A stretch of DNA of 64,000 bases from an uncultured Bacteroidia bacterium (GCA_902776565.1 CACYQN010000010.1:62001-126000); one strand, 5' to 3'. Counted from the stretch's first letter, positions 25,700 through 34,956 are shown. Numbers and translations: made by a program. The notes: a model not told the origin generated them from the letters alone.

Positions 25700-25805
25700 T
25701 CAAAGATTTGATAATTTGAAAATTCGATGATTTGATGATTTGATTTGTAGCGACGCGCCATGGCACGTCGCTACAGATTATCAATTATCCATTATTCATT
25801 GTCAA
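25700..25805. repeat. Composite intergenic palindromic repeat, copy in the ABC operon (2)
   Basis: Repeated GATTTGATAATTTG / CGATGATTTGATGATTTG words come first. Then follows a 30-bp palindrome with one mismatch (25746-25775, arms TGTAGCGACGCGCCA and TGGCACGTCGCTACA), then ATTATCAATTATCCATTATTC. It lies directly between the lipoprotein and ATPase genes. Confidence 0.75.
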
Positions 25806-26370
25806 TTACATTATATTCCACCGCATCTATATGATAGAACGACAAATACGCCTTGCCTTCCTTTGCATTGCGTTCTGCAATTTTGGCGCGGAAATCGGCA
25901 ATGCGAGCTTCGGGGGTATTGGCTGTTTCCTGACGCGACTGCTTTTCGGCTCCGCAACCCTCGGCACCTTCGCCGTGCTGTTCCATTCCTGCGAGTTCCT
26001 TTTCCCATTCGTTCAGGTAGTCCTCGTCAATGCGCTCCTCTCGGACAATGCCCTTTACATAAACAACATGCTCAAGACATTCCTGCTTGAAAGGTTCGCC
26101 AAGTTCAACACTTTCAACACGCAAAATCTGCGTATCGTCGCTACCCATAAGGAACATCTTGCGTCCGCTGTGACGGCACAAATGCATACACACGCCCTCG
26201 ACCTCAACCGTATCGCCGACCATTGCATCAATCTTTGCAAGCGCATCGTCAACCTGCATTACCTTTGCTTCGGGAGCTTCTTGTTCAACCTCGGCATTTT
26301 TCTTTCCATCGCAGGAAAAAAGAGCAAATGCCATCATTATTACTGCTAAAAGTTCAAATATTCTTTTCAT
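25792..26370 (-). CDS. Lipoprotein with CxHLCRHSGRK motif, unknown function
   Basis: 192 aa. The lipoprotein signal ends FALFSC (Cys at about residue 20). A small OB-fold-like domain follows (GDTVEVEGVCMHLCRHSGRKMFLMGSDDTQ... VVYVKGIVREERI), then a Glu-rich helical tail with QHGEGAEGCGAEKQ. The Cys and His cluster CMHLCRH could bind metal or form a disulfide, but neither is shown. It is first in the operon with the ABC ATPase, permease and DUF4857. Confidence 0.7.
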   Translation of the reverse strand: MKRIFELLAVIMMAFALFSCDGKKNAEVEQEAPEAKVMQVDDALAKIDAMVGDTVEVEGVCMHLCRHSGRKMFLMGSDDTQILRVESVELGEPFKQECLEHVVYVKGIVREERIDEDYLNEWEKELAGMEQHGEGAEGCGAEKQSRQETANTPEARIADFRAKIAERNAKEGKAYLSFYHIDAVEYNVIDNE

Positions 26371-26403
26371 ATACTTAAATTATTTCGTTTCTACTCACAT
26401 CGA

Positions 26404-26422
26404 CCCTTCGACAAGCTCAGGG
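26404..26422. repeat. CCCTTCGACAAGCTCAGGG palindromic repeat unit
   Basis: A 19-bp unit with imperfect dyad symmetry, the same word in inverse orientation as at 9308-9326. It lies in the intergenic space between the T9SS protein gene end and the lipoprotein gene start. Confidence 0.6.
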
Positions 26423-26466
26423 TGCGGGTTAGTTCTTTTTATTTGTCAATTATTTACATTCAACAA

Positions 26467-26520
26467 AAAAGCGTCGGGGCACGAAACATAAAAGAATATG
26501 AACAACATCTGCCCCGACAT
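26467..26520 (-). terminator. Intrinsic terminator with long loop after the T9SS/B-repeat gene
   Basis: GTCGGGGCA (26473-26481) and its inverse TGCCCCGAC (26510-26518) are separated by 28 bases. On the minus strand the stem is followed by GC and six T. The long loop is unusual but the position right after the stop codon fits a terminator. Confidence 0.65.
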
Positions 26521-26540
26521 AGGAAATTTAACAAAAAGTC

Positions 26541-28856
26541 TTAACGAACGAGTATCTTTTCAGTATTATTATCACCAACTTTCACGATGTACATACCCTG
26601 TGGCAAATTGTGTCTTTCTACATCGCTTACAACGGCAAACGATTCCACAACCTGACCTAACATATTATATACCATAACATTCAATCCTTCTGCGCCAGAA
26701 ATCACCAATTCGCTTTCGTATGAATAGATTTCGATGTTCCTTGCTTCGTCAGACAAAACGGAAGTGGCAAGTTTGAATGTGACATCAATAGTTGCATCGG
26801 CTGTAACGGTAAGCGTATATGTGTTGTTTTCAACGGCAACTGCTTCACCGTCAACCTTGAATTCGTCAAGTTCGTAGCCTTCCGCTGGAGAAATTGTGAA
26901 AACAACTTCCGTGTCGGCAAGCAAGTCGGTCAAAGATTCTGGTTCGGTAGTAACCGTGCCATTCTCACCGACATTCAAGGTAATGGTGTAGGTTTCAGGT
27001 TCTACAGGTATCAACTTGAAAGTGACATCAACCGTTGCATCGGCAGTAACGGTGAGCGTATAGGTGTTGTTTTCAACGGCAATTGCCTCGCCATCAACCT
27101 TGAATTCGTCAAGTTCGTAGCCTTCCGCAGGAGAAATTGTGAAAACAACTTCTGTGTCGGCAAGCAAGTCGGTCAAAGTTTCGGGTTCGGTAGTAACCGT
27201 GCCGTTTTCACCAACATTAAGCGTAATAGTGTAGGTTTGCGGTGCTGGAGCTGTAAATTCATATCCGGGGAATGTGTATTTTGCGACAACGCCCTGCCAC
27301 GAATATGTTGATGTGTAAGAAGTTGCAGTTTCTACAAAAGCAAAATCCAAAGCCTTGTTTGCCTGTACGCGTGCTGCAATCAAGAGCGAATCGCCTTTTA
27401 CAGCGCACGAATTTGCAGTTATCGAACCAGTTGATTCGCCTAAAATGTGCGATGCAGAAGTTTCAAGATTGTGGTTGAACGAATCGAAGTAGAGCGATTT
27501 TGGCGTAGTTGCCCAGTTGTAGCCGTAAACGAAAACGCTGTCGGCATTCACGGCAAGTCCGAAACTATTTGATATTCCGCTTGTCTGCTTTACAAAACCC
27601 TTGTCGGCAACACCAGTAGCGGAATTGCAACGGAAAACAAAGCCTGCATACATAGTTCCCTGTGCCGACACTGTATCCTGTCCAATCTTGAAACCGCCCT
27701 GAATGCCACCTGCGACAAAGAAGCTTGAATTGTCGGGAGCGATTTCGAGTGCATTCAACTGCATAAAGTTCTTGTTGTTGACCTGTGCGCCTTGTACCAG
27801 CGACAAATAATCGACCGACAAATCGGAAGCATTAACCCTTGCTGTCCAGAAACTGTACTTGTCATCGGGTGTAACCTGCGCCTCGCCAAGCGATACAACT
27901 GCATTGCTACCTTTCAGATAACCAGCAATATACAATTTTCCATCCTTGTATTTCATTTGCTTTGCTGTTTCGCCAACCGACGAGCCACCCGTAACGATAT
28001 GACTATTATAGGTAAGGTCGCTGTTGAGTTTCAACACAAATGCCGAGCCTGCAAATCCTGAGCCGCCATCCCAGTCGGCGACATTGTGAGCCAGAATCTC
28101 ATTCTCGCCAATGTGCATAGTGCGTCTGAGGTTGCCCGTAACGAAGAAATTTCCGTTGGCATCCTGTGCTGTTCCGTAAAGCGAAAATCCATCCGAAATG
28201 CCCCAAGTATAACTTGATGCAGGATTGTCAACAGGGTTCCAATCGACTGTAGCACGGACTGCACTGCTAATGTTTCCATCGGCATCAACCTTTACGAAAA
28301 CTGGCTGATACACATTATGATACTCGGCATCGGGAAATGAAAACGAAATTGTTGTCTCGGTACCATTGTTGCCAACCAGTTGCAACAAAATGTCGTTTCC
28401 ATAGAAATTTGCGCTTGTGTGGCGGGCTTTCAGTGCGAGGAATGCGCCGCCGTCGGCAGTTGGCGTGTAGTCGCTCGACGACACATCAACATCACCGTTC
28501 TTGGAGTATATCTTCCACAAGGCATTTCCGCTGAAATCGTGCTTTACCAGCATTATGTTGCTGTTGTAGCTTGTTCCCGAATATGGAGCGCCCGTCATAT
28601 CCTCGCCCAGCAAATGTCCCTGCGTAGCAGCCACATTGCCGGTTGTGTCGGCATCGGAGCCCATACTTGCCAAAGTATATACATACCCAGCATCATCCAC
28701 CTTTGTGCCATATACGGTGGTCTGGGCCTTGTTCTGCGCGTTTGCCTCGGCAACAGCAGCCGAATACCAGTCAAAACTTATTTCCTGCGTCTGCGCACCG
28801 ACGGCAAACGACAACCCAATAAAAAACAAAAACAATGATAAAACTTTACAATTCAT
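26541..28856 (-). CDS. T9SS-exported surface protein with two InlB B-repeat-like domains
   Basis: 771 aa. A signal peptide (MNCKVLSLFLFFIGLSFAVGAQ) is followed by a long beta-rich region of SBBP/beta-propeller type (about 25-540, words such as GTKVDDAGYVYTLASM and TAQDANGNFFVTGNL). Two nearly identical 81-aa units then begin TYTITLNVGENGTVTTEPE and carry SPAEGYELDEFKVDGEA (divergent InlB B-repeat family). The C-terminal T9SS sorting domain is IEIYSYESELVISG... GMYIVKVGDNNTEKILVR. The two B-repeats differ at only a few residues, indicating recent duplication. Confidence 0.88.
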   Translation of the reverse strand: MNCKVLSLFLFFIGLSFAVGAQTQEISFDWYSAAVAEANAQNKAQTTVYGTKVDDAGYVYTLASMGSDADTTGNVAATQGHLLGEDMTGAPYSGTSYNSNIMLVKHDFSGNALWKIYSKNGDVDVSSSDYTPTADGGAFLALKARHTSANFYGNDILLQLVGNNGTETTISFSFPDAEYHNVYQPVFVKVDADGNISSAVRATVDWNPVDNPASSYTWGISDGFSLYGTAQDANGNFFVTGNLRRTMHIGENEILAHNVADWDGGSGFAGSAFVLKLNSDLTYNSHIVTGGSSVGETAKQMKYKDGKLYIAGYLKGSNAVVSLGEAQVTPDDKYSFWTARVNASDLSVDYLSLVQGAQVNNKNFMQLNALEIAPDNSSFFVAGGIQGGFKIGQDTVSAQGTMYAGFVFRCNSATGVADKGFVKQTSGISNSFGLAVNADSVFVYGYNWATTPKSLYFDSFNHNLETSASHILGESTGSITANSCAVKGDSLLIAARVQANKALDFAFVETATSYTSTYSWQGVVAKYTFPGYEFTAPAPQTYTITLNVGENGTVTTEPETLTDLLADTEVVFTISPAEGYELDEFKVDGEAIAVENNTYTLTVTADATVDVTFKLIPVEPETYTITLNVGENGTVTTEPESLTDLLADTEVVFTISPAEGYELDEFKVDGEAVAVENNTYTLTVTADATIDVTFKLATSVLSDEARNIEIYSYESELVISGAEGLNVMVYNMLGQVVESFAVVSDVERHNLPQGMYIVKVGDNNTEKILVR

Positions 28857-28918
28857 ATTCTTAACTTTTTAATTATTAATCAAATCCATAAAATTTTCTC
28901 CGTTTTGAAACGACATTG

Positions 28919-28926
28919 CAAATTTA
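28919..28926 (-). promoter_or_regulatory. -7 promoter element of the T9SS/B-repeat protein gene
   Basis: TAAATTTG on the minus strand, about 63 bases upstream of the ATG at 28856, matching TAnnTTTG. It implies a leader of about 55 bases. Confidence 0.45.
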
Positions 28927-29036
28927 CCCTAGCGCACACATACGCTCCTATCCCCATTTGTCGTAGTTTTTGCCACCCCAAATCCCTATTTGTTGTGATT
29001 GACTGACAGCACCGTGACATCGTACCTTTGCAAACG

Positions 29037-31808
29037 ATGAAAAAAGCGGTCGCCATATTGTGCCTTGTCACCTTGTTTGCAAGTTGTCTTGCGAACAACA
29101 CCCTGACAATAAAGCTATTCGACAAAACAAACAAGGAGCCTGTTGCCGATGCATACATATACGCTTCGGATAGCAACGGCAAATCGACTGGCGCGGTAAG
29201 CGACGACAACGGCACGGCAAAACTGATACTCGGTAACGGCGAATACACCATATACATTTCGCACATACAGTACGAAACGCAGCAAACAAGCATAAGGTTG
29301 GAAAAAGACCTCACCTTGACATTCTACTTGCAAAAAAAGAACTATCAGCTCGGTGAAGTCGTTGTGACGGCCTCCGAATCGAAGAAAATCGGTTCTGTTT
29401 CGACCATTGGTCGCGATGCGATGGGCCATCTGCAACCTACTAGCATCGGCGATCTTATGGAACTTTTGCCAGGCGGTGTTTCACAGACACCATCGCTCAC
29501 CCAGGGGAACTCCATATCGCTGCGCGAAACTGGCTCGCTCGGCTCCAGCGGACAGAAAACGAACAGTTCGCAGTACTCTACCAATTCGCTCGGTACTTTG
29601 TTCGTGGTCGATGGCGCACCAATAAACACCGATGCAAATATGCAGTATATGCAGGACGGTGGCTTCGACGGTATGGATATGACAAACCGCGGCGTCGATA
29701 TGCGAACCATCAGCACCGACGACATCGAAAGTATAGAAGTTTTGCGCGGAATACCGTCGGTTGAATACGGAAACCTTACGAGCGGCGTGGTGAACATCAA
29801 GAAGATAAGGAAGCCGACAAAACTAAACGCCCGCTTCAAGGCAGATGACAAAAGCCAGCTTCTTTCGCTGGGAAAAGGTTTTGCTCTCGATTCAAGCAAA
29901 TCGCACATCCTAAACATTGACGGCGGTCTGCTGAACGCATACGCCGACATTCGCAATCCACTCGAAGAGTACAAGCGTGCAAACCTCTCGGCACGACTGA
30001 CAAGCACACTAAATAAAGAAAAGGTAACGCTGAAAATCACACCGTCGGCGGAATATACAGGTTCGTTCGACAACTACAAGACCGACGAAAACCTCAGTTA
30101 TTCGGGCATAAACACCTTCAAATCGACCTACCACAAGCTGGCAGTCGGCAACGGCATCAGCATTTTGCCCAACGCGAATGGCCATTACCAGAAAACTGTC
30201 ATCAATATGCAGGTAACACAGGAGTTCGACAACCTTGAACGCCGTGTGCTTGTAGCACCGTCGCGGGCTGGCATAGCGCCAAGCAGCAACGAACCGGGCG
30301 AATACGACGCTTACTTGCTTTTCAGCGAATATGTTGCCAACTATAGGGTCGATGGCAAGCCGTTCACCGCGTTTGCAAAAACAACCACCGACTTCGAGTT
30401 CAACAGCCAGCACATAGTGAACGCTCTGAAATTCGGTGCGGAATGGAATATGTCGAAGAATTTCGGCAAAGGACAGATATACGACCTTTCGCACCCGCTA
30501 TCGACCAAGGGCTGGGGCAGCCGTCCTCGCCAGTACAACGAAATTCCCGCTTCGCACACGCTGTCGCTTTATGTTCAGGACTACATAACCGCCCGAATCG
30601 GCAAACATCTGCTGGAAGCACGGATAGGTGCGCGTTCTACCTCAATTCTCGGATTGACAAAGGAATACGCAATGCACGGAAAATTCTACCTCGACCCGCG
30701 CATAAATCTGCAATGGACACTGCCTCACTTCGGCGAAAAGCAATGGAGCATATCGTTTTCGGGCGGAATCGGACGCACAACCAAAATGCCAACAATGAAC
30801 TACCTCTACCCAGATGCCAACTACATCGACATCATACAGTTAGCATACTACAACCAGAGCAACCCTGCGGAGTTCAGCCGATACAACATATTGAGCTACA
30901 AGGAAGATGCGACCAACCACGCGCTTCAACCGGCACGAAACCTAAAAGGCGAGTTCCGCGTTGACTTCGAAATTGAAGGCTATCGGCTTTGGGTGTGCGT
31001 TTTCGACGAAAAAATGTCGTCGGGATTCCGCTATTCAAGCACCTACACGGCATTCGACTACAAGGACTACGACGAGACATCCATCGATGTCAACCTTGCC
31101 GCCCGTCCCGAACTTGTCGACATCAGCTACGAAGCACGAAGAATACTTGGCGGATACAGTTTTGTCGAAAATGGCAGCCGTCAGGACAAAGTCGGGATTG
31201 AATGGGAATTTTCGTCGCCAAGGATAAAACCGCTATGTACGGCCATAAAGTTCAGCGGAGCGTGGTTCCGTAGCATTTATGTCAACAGCCGTCCGATGTT
31301 TTATCCCGTCAGCAGTGTGGTCGACAATGTGGTGATTTCCAACAATTACATCGGTCTTTACGACTGGAACGACGGACGCATAAACGAGCAATTAAGCACC
31401 AATTTGTTCCTTGATACGCAAATCCCGAAACTGAAACTTATTTTCTCGACATCGGTGCAGGCAATGTGGTTCGTCTCAACAAAGCGTATGGAACAGAACT
31501 GCATTCCAGTGCAATATCTTTCGGTAGCCGACGGTCAGCTGCACGACTACACCGACGAAGCCGTTGCCGAAAATCCATTGTTGCGCCACCTCGTCTATAA
31601 CCTCAGCGAATCGGCCTACGAGAAATACACGATTCCACCTGCGATATACATAAACCTGAAAGTCACGAAGAACATTGGCAAATGGTTGAGTATGTCGCTT
31701 TTTGTAAACAAACTGCTCGACTATACACCCGACTTCAGACGCAACGATGTGCTTATCAGGCGCAATGCAACGCCTTATTTCGGCATGGAAATAAATATGA
31801 AAATTTAA
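29037..31808 (+). CDS. TonB-dependent receptor with carboxypeptidase-like N-terminal domain
   Basis: 923 aa outer-membrane receptor. Signal peptide MKKAVAILCLVTLFASCLA, then a CarboxypepD_reg-like domain (LTIKLFDKTNKEPVADAYIYAS...), then the plug domain (GEVVVTASESKKIGSVSTIGRDAM... FVVDGAPINTDANM... IESIEVLRGIPSVEYGNLTSGVVNI), then a 22-strand barrel ending in the C-terminal strand TPYFGMEINMKI. It heads an operon with DUF4876 and DUF6850 genes, a recurring Bacteroidota trio whose ligand is not established. A -7 element ends about 6 bases before the ATG, suggesting a leaderless mRNA. Confidence 0.93.
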   Translation: MKKAVAILCLVTLFASCLANNTLTIKLFDKTNKEPVADAYIYASDSNGKSTGAVSDDNGTAKLILGNGEYTIYISHIQYETQQTSIRLEKDLTLTFYLQKKNYQLGEVVVTASESKKIGSVSTIGRDAMGHLQPTSIGDLMELLPGGVSQTPSLTQGNSISLRETGSLGSSGQKTNSSQYSTNSLGTLFVVDGAPINTDANMQYMQDGGFDGMDMTNRGVDMRTISTDDIESIEVLRGIPSVEYGNLTSGVVNIKKIRKPTKLNARFKADDKSQLLSLGKGFALDSSKSHILNIDGGLLNAYADIRNPLEEYKRANLSARLTSTLNKEKVTLKITPSAEYTGSFDNYKTDENLSYSGINTFKSTYHKLAVGNGISILPNANGHYQKTVINMQVTQEFDNLERRVLVAPSRAGIAPSSNEPGEYDAYLLFSEYVANYRVDGKPFTAFAKTTTDFEFNSQHIVNALKFGAEWNMSKNFGKGQIYDLSHPLSTKGWGSRPRQYNEIPASHTLSLYVQDYITARIGKHLLEARIGARSTSILGLTKEYAMHGKFYLDPRINLQWTLPHFGEKQWSISFSGGIGRTTKMPTMNYLYPDANYIDIIQLAYYNQSNPAEFSRYNILSYKEDATNHALQPARNLKGEFRVDFEIEGYRLWVCVFDEKMSSGFRYSSTYTAFDYKDYDETSIDVNLAARPELVDISYEARRILGGYSFVENGSRQDKVGIEWEFSSPRIKPLCTAIKFSGAWFRSIYVNSRPMFYPVSSVVDNVVISNNYIGLYDWNDGRINEQLSTNLFLDTQIPKLKLIFSTSVQAMWFVSTKRMEQNCIPVQYLSVADGQLHDYTDEAVAENPLLRHLVYNLSESAYEKYTIPPAIYINLKVTKNIGKWLSMSLFVNKLLDYTPDFRRNDVLIRRNATPYFGMEINMKI

Positions 31809-31846
31809 AATGACAATCTGTAATTACAACATAATGAATACAAAGG

Positions 31847-31994
31847 AGATTTCGGATAGGTTAATTCACACTGCTCCCCGTTCCGTATCGCAGGTTCATT
31901 ATACCTTCCGAAATGACGGTGGGGAGTCATTCCACAAAGCAGAACGAACAGGCGCAGGTACGAGCCTTGTGAGTTCGCTTATGCGGAATCTCCT
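31847..31994. repeat. MITE-like dispersed repeat (copy 2, complete unit)
   Basis: About 148 bp bounded by GGAGATTTCGGATA and TATGCGGAATCTCC, which are near-perfect inverses. Inside are GCTCCCCGTTCCGTATCGC, CGAAATGACGG...GTCATTCC and CAGAACGAACAGGCGCAGG. It shares both halves with the copy at 13096-13249. It has no ORF and lies in the operon between the TonB receptor and DUF4876 genes. Confidence 0.7.
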
Positions 31995-32032
31995 TCTATA
32001 ATTAAGACTATACATTTAAACAAATAATAAAA

Positions 32033-33316
32033 ATGAACAGAAAAGTATTATTAATGATTCTTGCGACAATCCTCGCATTCACATCCTGCAAGAAGGACAA
32101 TGTAAACTTTGTTTTCCCGACAGGCAACATAAGGATTATCCTTCCTGAAAATGCCAACATAACCGCGCGGAACAACCAGACCGTAAAGTTCACCAACCGC
32201 ACCACAAACGAAGTGAAAACCGTCAGTTACGGCGATGAAGTGGAACTCACCAAAGGTCTGTACGACTGCGACTATACCGCCGAAGTGGAATACATAGTCG
32301 ATGGTGTAACCTGCAACGCAATGCTGAGCGGCAGTGTAAGTTCGGTAAACATTATCGATGAAACGGGCTTTCCAATCACAACCTACCTTATGGTTTCGTG
32401 CAACGATTTCATAATCGAAGAGATATTCTTCACTGGCACACTGCGACCATCGGGCACAACCTACAACGGCGACAGTTACATAAAATTGTACAACAATACC
32501 GACAAGGTGCTGTATGCCGATGGCGTTGCAATTTTGGAATCGGAGTTCACCTCGACTACAAAATACGACTACTCGCCCGACATTCAGGCAACTACGATGA
32601 CGGTAGAAGCCATTTATGTAATCCCCGGTAGCGGAACCGAACACCCCGTTCAACCCGGTGAAAGCATAGTAATATGTGATGTCGGCATCGACCACCGCGA
32701 CGCAAATCCCAACTCGTTCGACCTTAGCCACGCCGACTTCGAGTGGTACGACGAATCTACATCGCCACAAAACCTCGACATTGACGGAGCAACCGTACCC
32801 AATATGGACAAATGGTACTGCTACACGGCAAGCTACTGGATTTTGCACAACCGCGGTTTCAGGTCGTACGCCATAGCAAGGATTCCAATCGCCAAGGAAG
32901 CCTACCTGCAGAGCTATTCGTACACCTACAACTACACGATGCACCTTGCCGCCGGTGACTTTGATATGCAACGCACCGCCTACCAGATTCCTAACGAATG
33001 GATTATTGACGGCGTGAACTGTAGTGTGGAAGCAGAACGCAAATGGAACATCCTGCCGCCAAACATCGATGCTGGCTGGACTCACTGCGGAACAATCGAC
33101 CACGACCAGACACGCTATTTCAAGAGCGTTCGCCGCAAAATGCTGTCGCTCACATCTGACGGCCGAAGAGTGCTGAAGGACACCAACAATTCCACCGACG
33201 ACTTCAACACCGAGTGCGTGCCTTCGCTCATCGAGCAGCAAGGAACCGCCACCGATGCCAACGGCACACCAGCAACAACTAGAACCTACGATGGAGTAAC
33301 ACCGATGAATAATTAA
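32033..33316 (+). CDS. DUF4876 domain-containing lipoprotein
   Basis: 427 aa. The lipoprotein signal is MNRKVLLMILATILAFTSCKKD (Cys at about residue 19). The N-terminal part is a beta domain (NIRIILPENANITARNNQTVKFTNRTT). The DUF4876 region has EIFFTGTLRPSGTTYNGDSYIKLYNNTDKVLYADGVAI and VIPGSGTEHPVQPGESIVICDVGIDHRDANPNSFDLSHADFEW, resembling lamin-tail/LTD-type beta-sandwiches. The long antisense ORF here is a shadow. It is in an operon with the TonB receptor upstream and DUF6850 downstream and is probably a surface-exposed partner. Confidence 0.85.
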   Translation: MNRKVLLMILATILAFTSCKKDNVNFVFPTGNIRIILPENANITARNNQTVKFTNRTTNEVKTVSYGDEVELTKGLYDCDYTAEVEYIVDGVTCNAMLSGSVSSVNIIDETGFPITTYLMVSCNDFIIEEIFFTGTLRPSGTTYNGDSYIKLYNNTDKVLYADGVAILESEFTSTTKYDYSPDIQATTMTVEAIYVIPGSGTEHPVQPGESIVICDVGIDHRDANPNSFDLSHADFEWYDESTSPQNLDIDGATVPNMDKWYCYTASYWILHNRGFRSYAIARIPIAKEAYLQSYSYTYNYTMHLAAGDFDMQRTAYQIPNEWIIDGVNCSVEAERKWNILPPNIDAGWTHCGTIDHDQTRYFKSVRRKMLSLTSDGRRVLKDTNNSTDDFNTECVPSLIEQQGTATDANGTPATTRTYDGVTPMNN

Positions 33317-33346
33317 CAATTGATAATTGACAATGGATAATGGACA

Positions 33347-33405
33347 AATCCTTCCTTTTTTTTGTCATCCTGAACTTGTTTCAGGATCTTAAAAAAGGAA
33401 GGATT
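33347..33405. repeat. 59-bp nested palindromic repeat
   Basis: The outer arms AATCCTTCCTTTTTT (33347-33361) and AAAAAAGGAAGGATT (33391-33405) are perfect inverses. The inner arms ATCCTGAA (33367-33374) and TTCAGGAT (33380-33387) form a second hairpin. It is preceded by AATTGATAATTGACAATGG-type words seen in other repeats. The GTCATCCTGAACTTGTTTCAG word is of a kind seen dispersed in many bacterial genomes. Confidence 0.65.
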
Positions 33406-33453
33406 AACTAAACGGATGCTGAAACGAATTCAGCATAACTATAAAAAACAGAA

Positions 33454-34956
33454 ATGTTCCACATGCGCACATTTTTAACCAACATATTAATTCTTCTGTC
33501 TGCCCTCGCCAATGCAACCAACGACACCATTCCCGTTGCAACAAGGATAAACGACGGCACGGAAAAATACGGCAATTTCATACCATTTGAAAAGCCGTCC
33601 ATAAAGGTTTTGAAACGCAAATACTCGCTGACAAGCGTTTCGGTCGGTGCAACATTAAGAAACGAAAGTCGAGCCGTTATGCCTCAGCTCGGCAAAGGTG
33701 AGATTTCTGGCAAATTCAACGCCAATACATTTATAACCAACAAGAAGGGCGCCACTTGGGGAAATGCCTCTTACACCAATGGCAAGATTGCCGATGTGCA
33801 GTTCAACGAGACAAGCGACTACGCAATGCTCTACCCCTACACGCTCGGTGATTCGGTTGGAGGCGACCTGCGCTTTCAGAACTACCGTTTCGGCGGTGGA
33901 GTGAACACCGCACTTAACAGCAACTGGAAATTAGGCATCGAAGCCCAATACCGCGCCGACCTTGCCTATCGCCAGATTGACCCGCGTCCCAAAAACCTTG
34001 TCACCGACCTCGACGCCACCATCGGAGCATCGCGCAGAATTGCTGGCAAATACATTGTCGGCCTCGACCTCAACGCTGGAAGGTACAAGCAAACTAACAG
34101 CCTTAGGTTTTTCAGCGAGCTTGGCGTTCCGAATGTCGTGCATTTCACAGGACTTGGCACACAATACTATCGTTTCCAAGGAAGCAACTACAGCACCTAC
34201 TACAAGGGTTATCGCGTGGGCGGTTCGCTCGGCATTGTCCCCGACGGAAGCGGATGGCTCGGCAATATTGCATACAACTACTTCGCATTCACCAAAATAA
34301 TATCTTCGCTCAACGAACTGCCGATGGCTCGGGCTGGCGAACACCAGACTTCGGGCGAAATCGCATACTTGAACACTGAACCAACCGCGTGGGGCATAAA
34401 GCTAAATGCAGACTACAGCCGAAAGTCGGGAACCGAAAACATTTTTGGCGATGCAGCCGACAATGTATATCCACAGATAATGAGCCTTGAGCAGTTCTCG
34501 GCAGAAAACCTAAACCTGCAAATTTCTGCATTATATGGAAAAACCGCAGAAATCCACGACTGGAACATTACCGCACAAGCATGTTATTTGTCGCATAACG
34601 AGAAATATAATTCACCGGAGCAGCACCTGACATTAGCCCACGCAGGCGTAAAAGTCGGCGGACTATACGGCTACAAAGGCAAATCGCTGCACGTTGGCAT
34701 TTCGACTGACCTCGGTTTCTACGCCAGCACCCACCACGACCTGCTTCTTTACGGAAACACCATCTGGCAAAGCCCCGTACGGCAAACCTACGAAATTATT
34801 TCGGGACATTTCCTTCAAAGCAACACAAGTTTCCGCATATCGTACGCCTTCGGCAACGACATTGCAATATTTCTTGATTTAAGATACTCGTATTCGCGTT
34901 TTTTCAGCGGCAGCGACATCCATCAGGGTAACATTTCGGTGGGGATGATGTTGTAG
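33454..34956 (+). CDS. DUF6850 family outer-membrane beta-barrel protein
   Basis: 500 aa. A signal peptide (MRTFLTNILILLSALANA) is followed by alternating-residue beta strands to the end. The last strand, HQGNISVGMML, lacks a terminal aromatic. Recognisable family stretches include GTEKYGNFIPFEKPSIKVLKRKYSLTSVSVGATL and NYRFGGGVNTALNSNWKLGIEAQYRADL. The A-rich run before the ATG at 33454 favours that start over the second ATG at 33463. It is third in the TonB receptor-DUF4876-DUF6850 operon. Confidence 0.85.
   Translation: MFHMRTFLTNILILLSALANATNDTIPVATRINDGTEKYGNFIPFEKPSIKVLKRKYSLTSVSVGATLRNESRAVMPQLGKGEISGKFNANTFITNKKGATWGNASYTNGKIADVQFNETSDYAMLYPYTLGDSVGGDLRFQNYRFGGGVNTALNSNWKLGIEAQYRADLAYRQIDPRPKNLVTDLDATIGASRRIAGKYIVGLDLNAGRYKQTNSLRFFSELGVPNVVHFTGLGTQYYRFQGSNYSTYYKGYRVGGSLGIVPDGSGWLGNIAYNYFAFTKIISSLNELPMARAGEHQTSGEIAYLNTEPTAWGIKLNADYSRKSGTENIFGDAADNVYPQIMSLEQFSAENLNLQISALYGKTAEIHDWNITAQACYLSHNEKYNSPEQHLTLAHAGVKVGGLYGYKGKSLHVGISTDLGFYASTHHDLLLYGNTIWQSPVRQTYEIISGHFLQSNTSFRISYAFGNDIAIFLDLRYSYSRFFSGSDIHQGNISVGMML

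Noticed and set aside
32051-33319. Long 422-aa open frame antisense to the DUF4876 gene
   Set aside because: It mirrors the coding strand of a recognised lipoprotein with a signal peptide and domain; the antisense product has no recognisable features.
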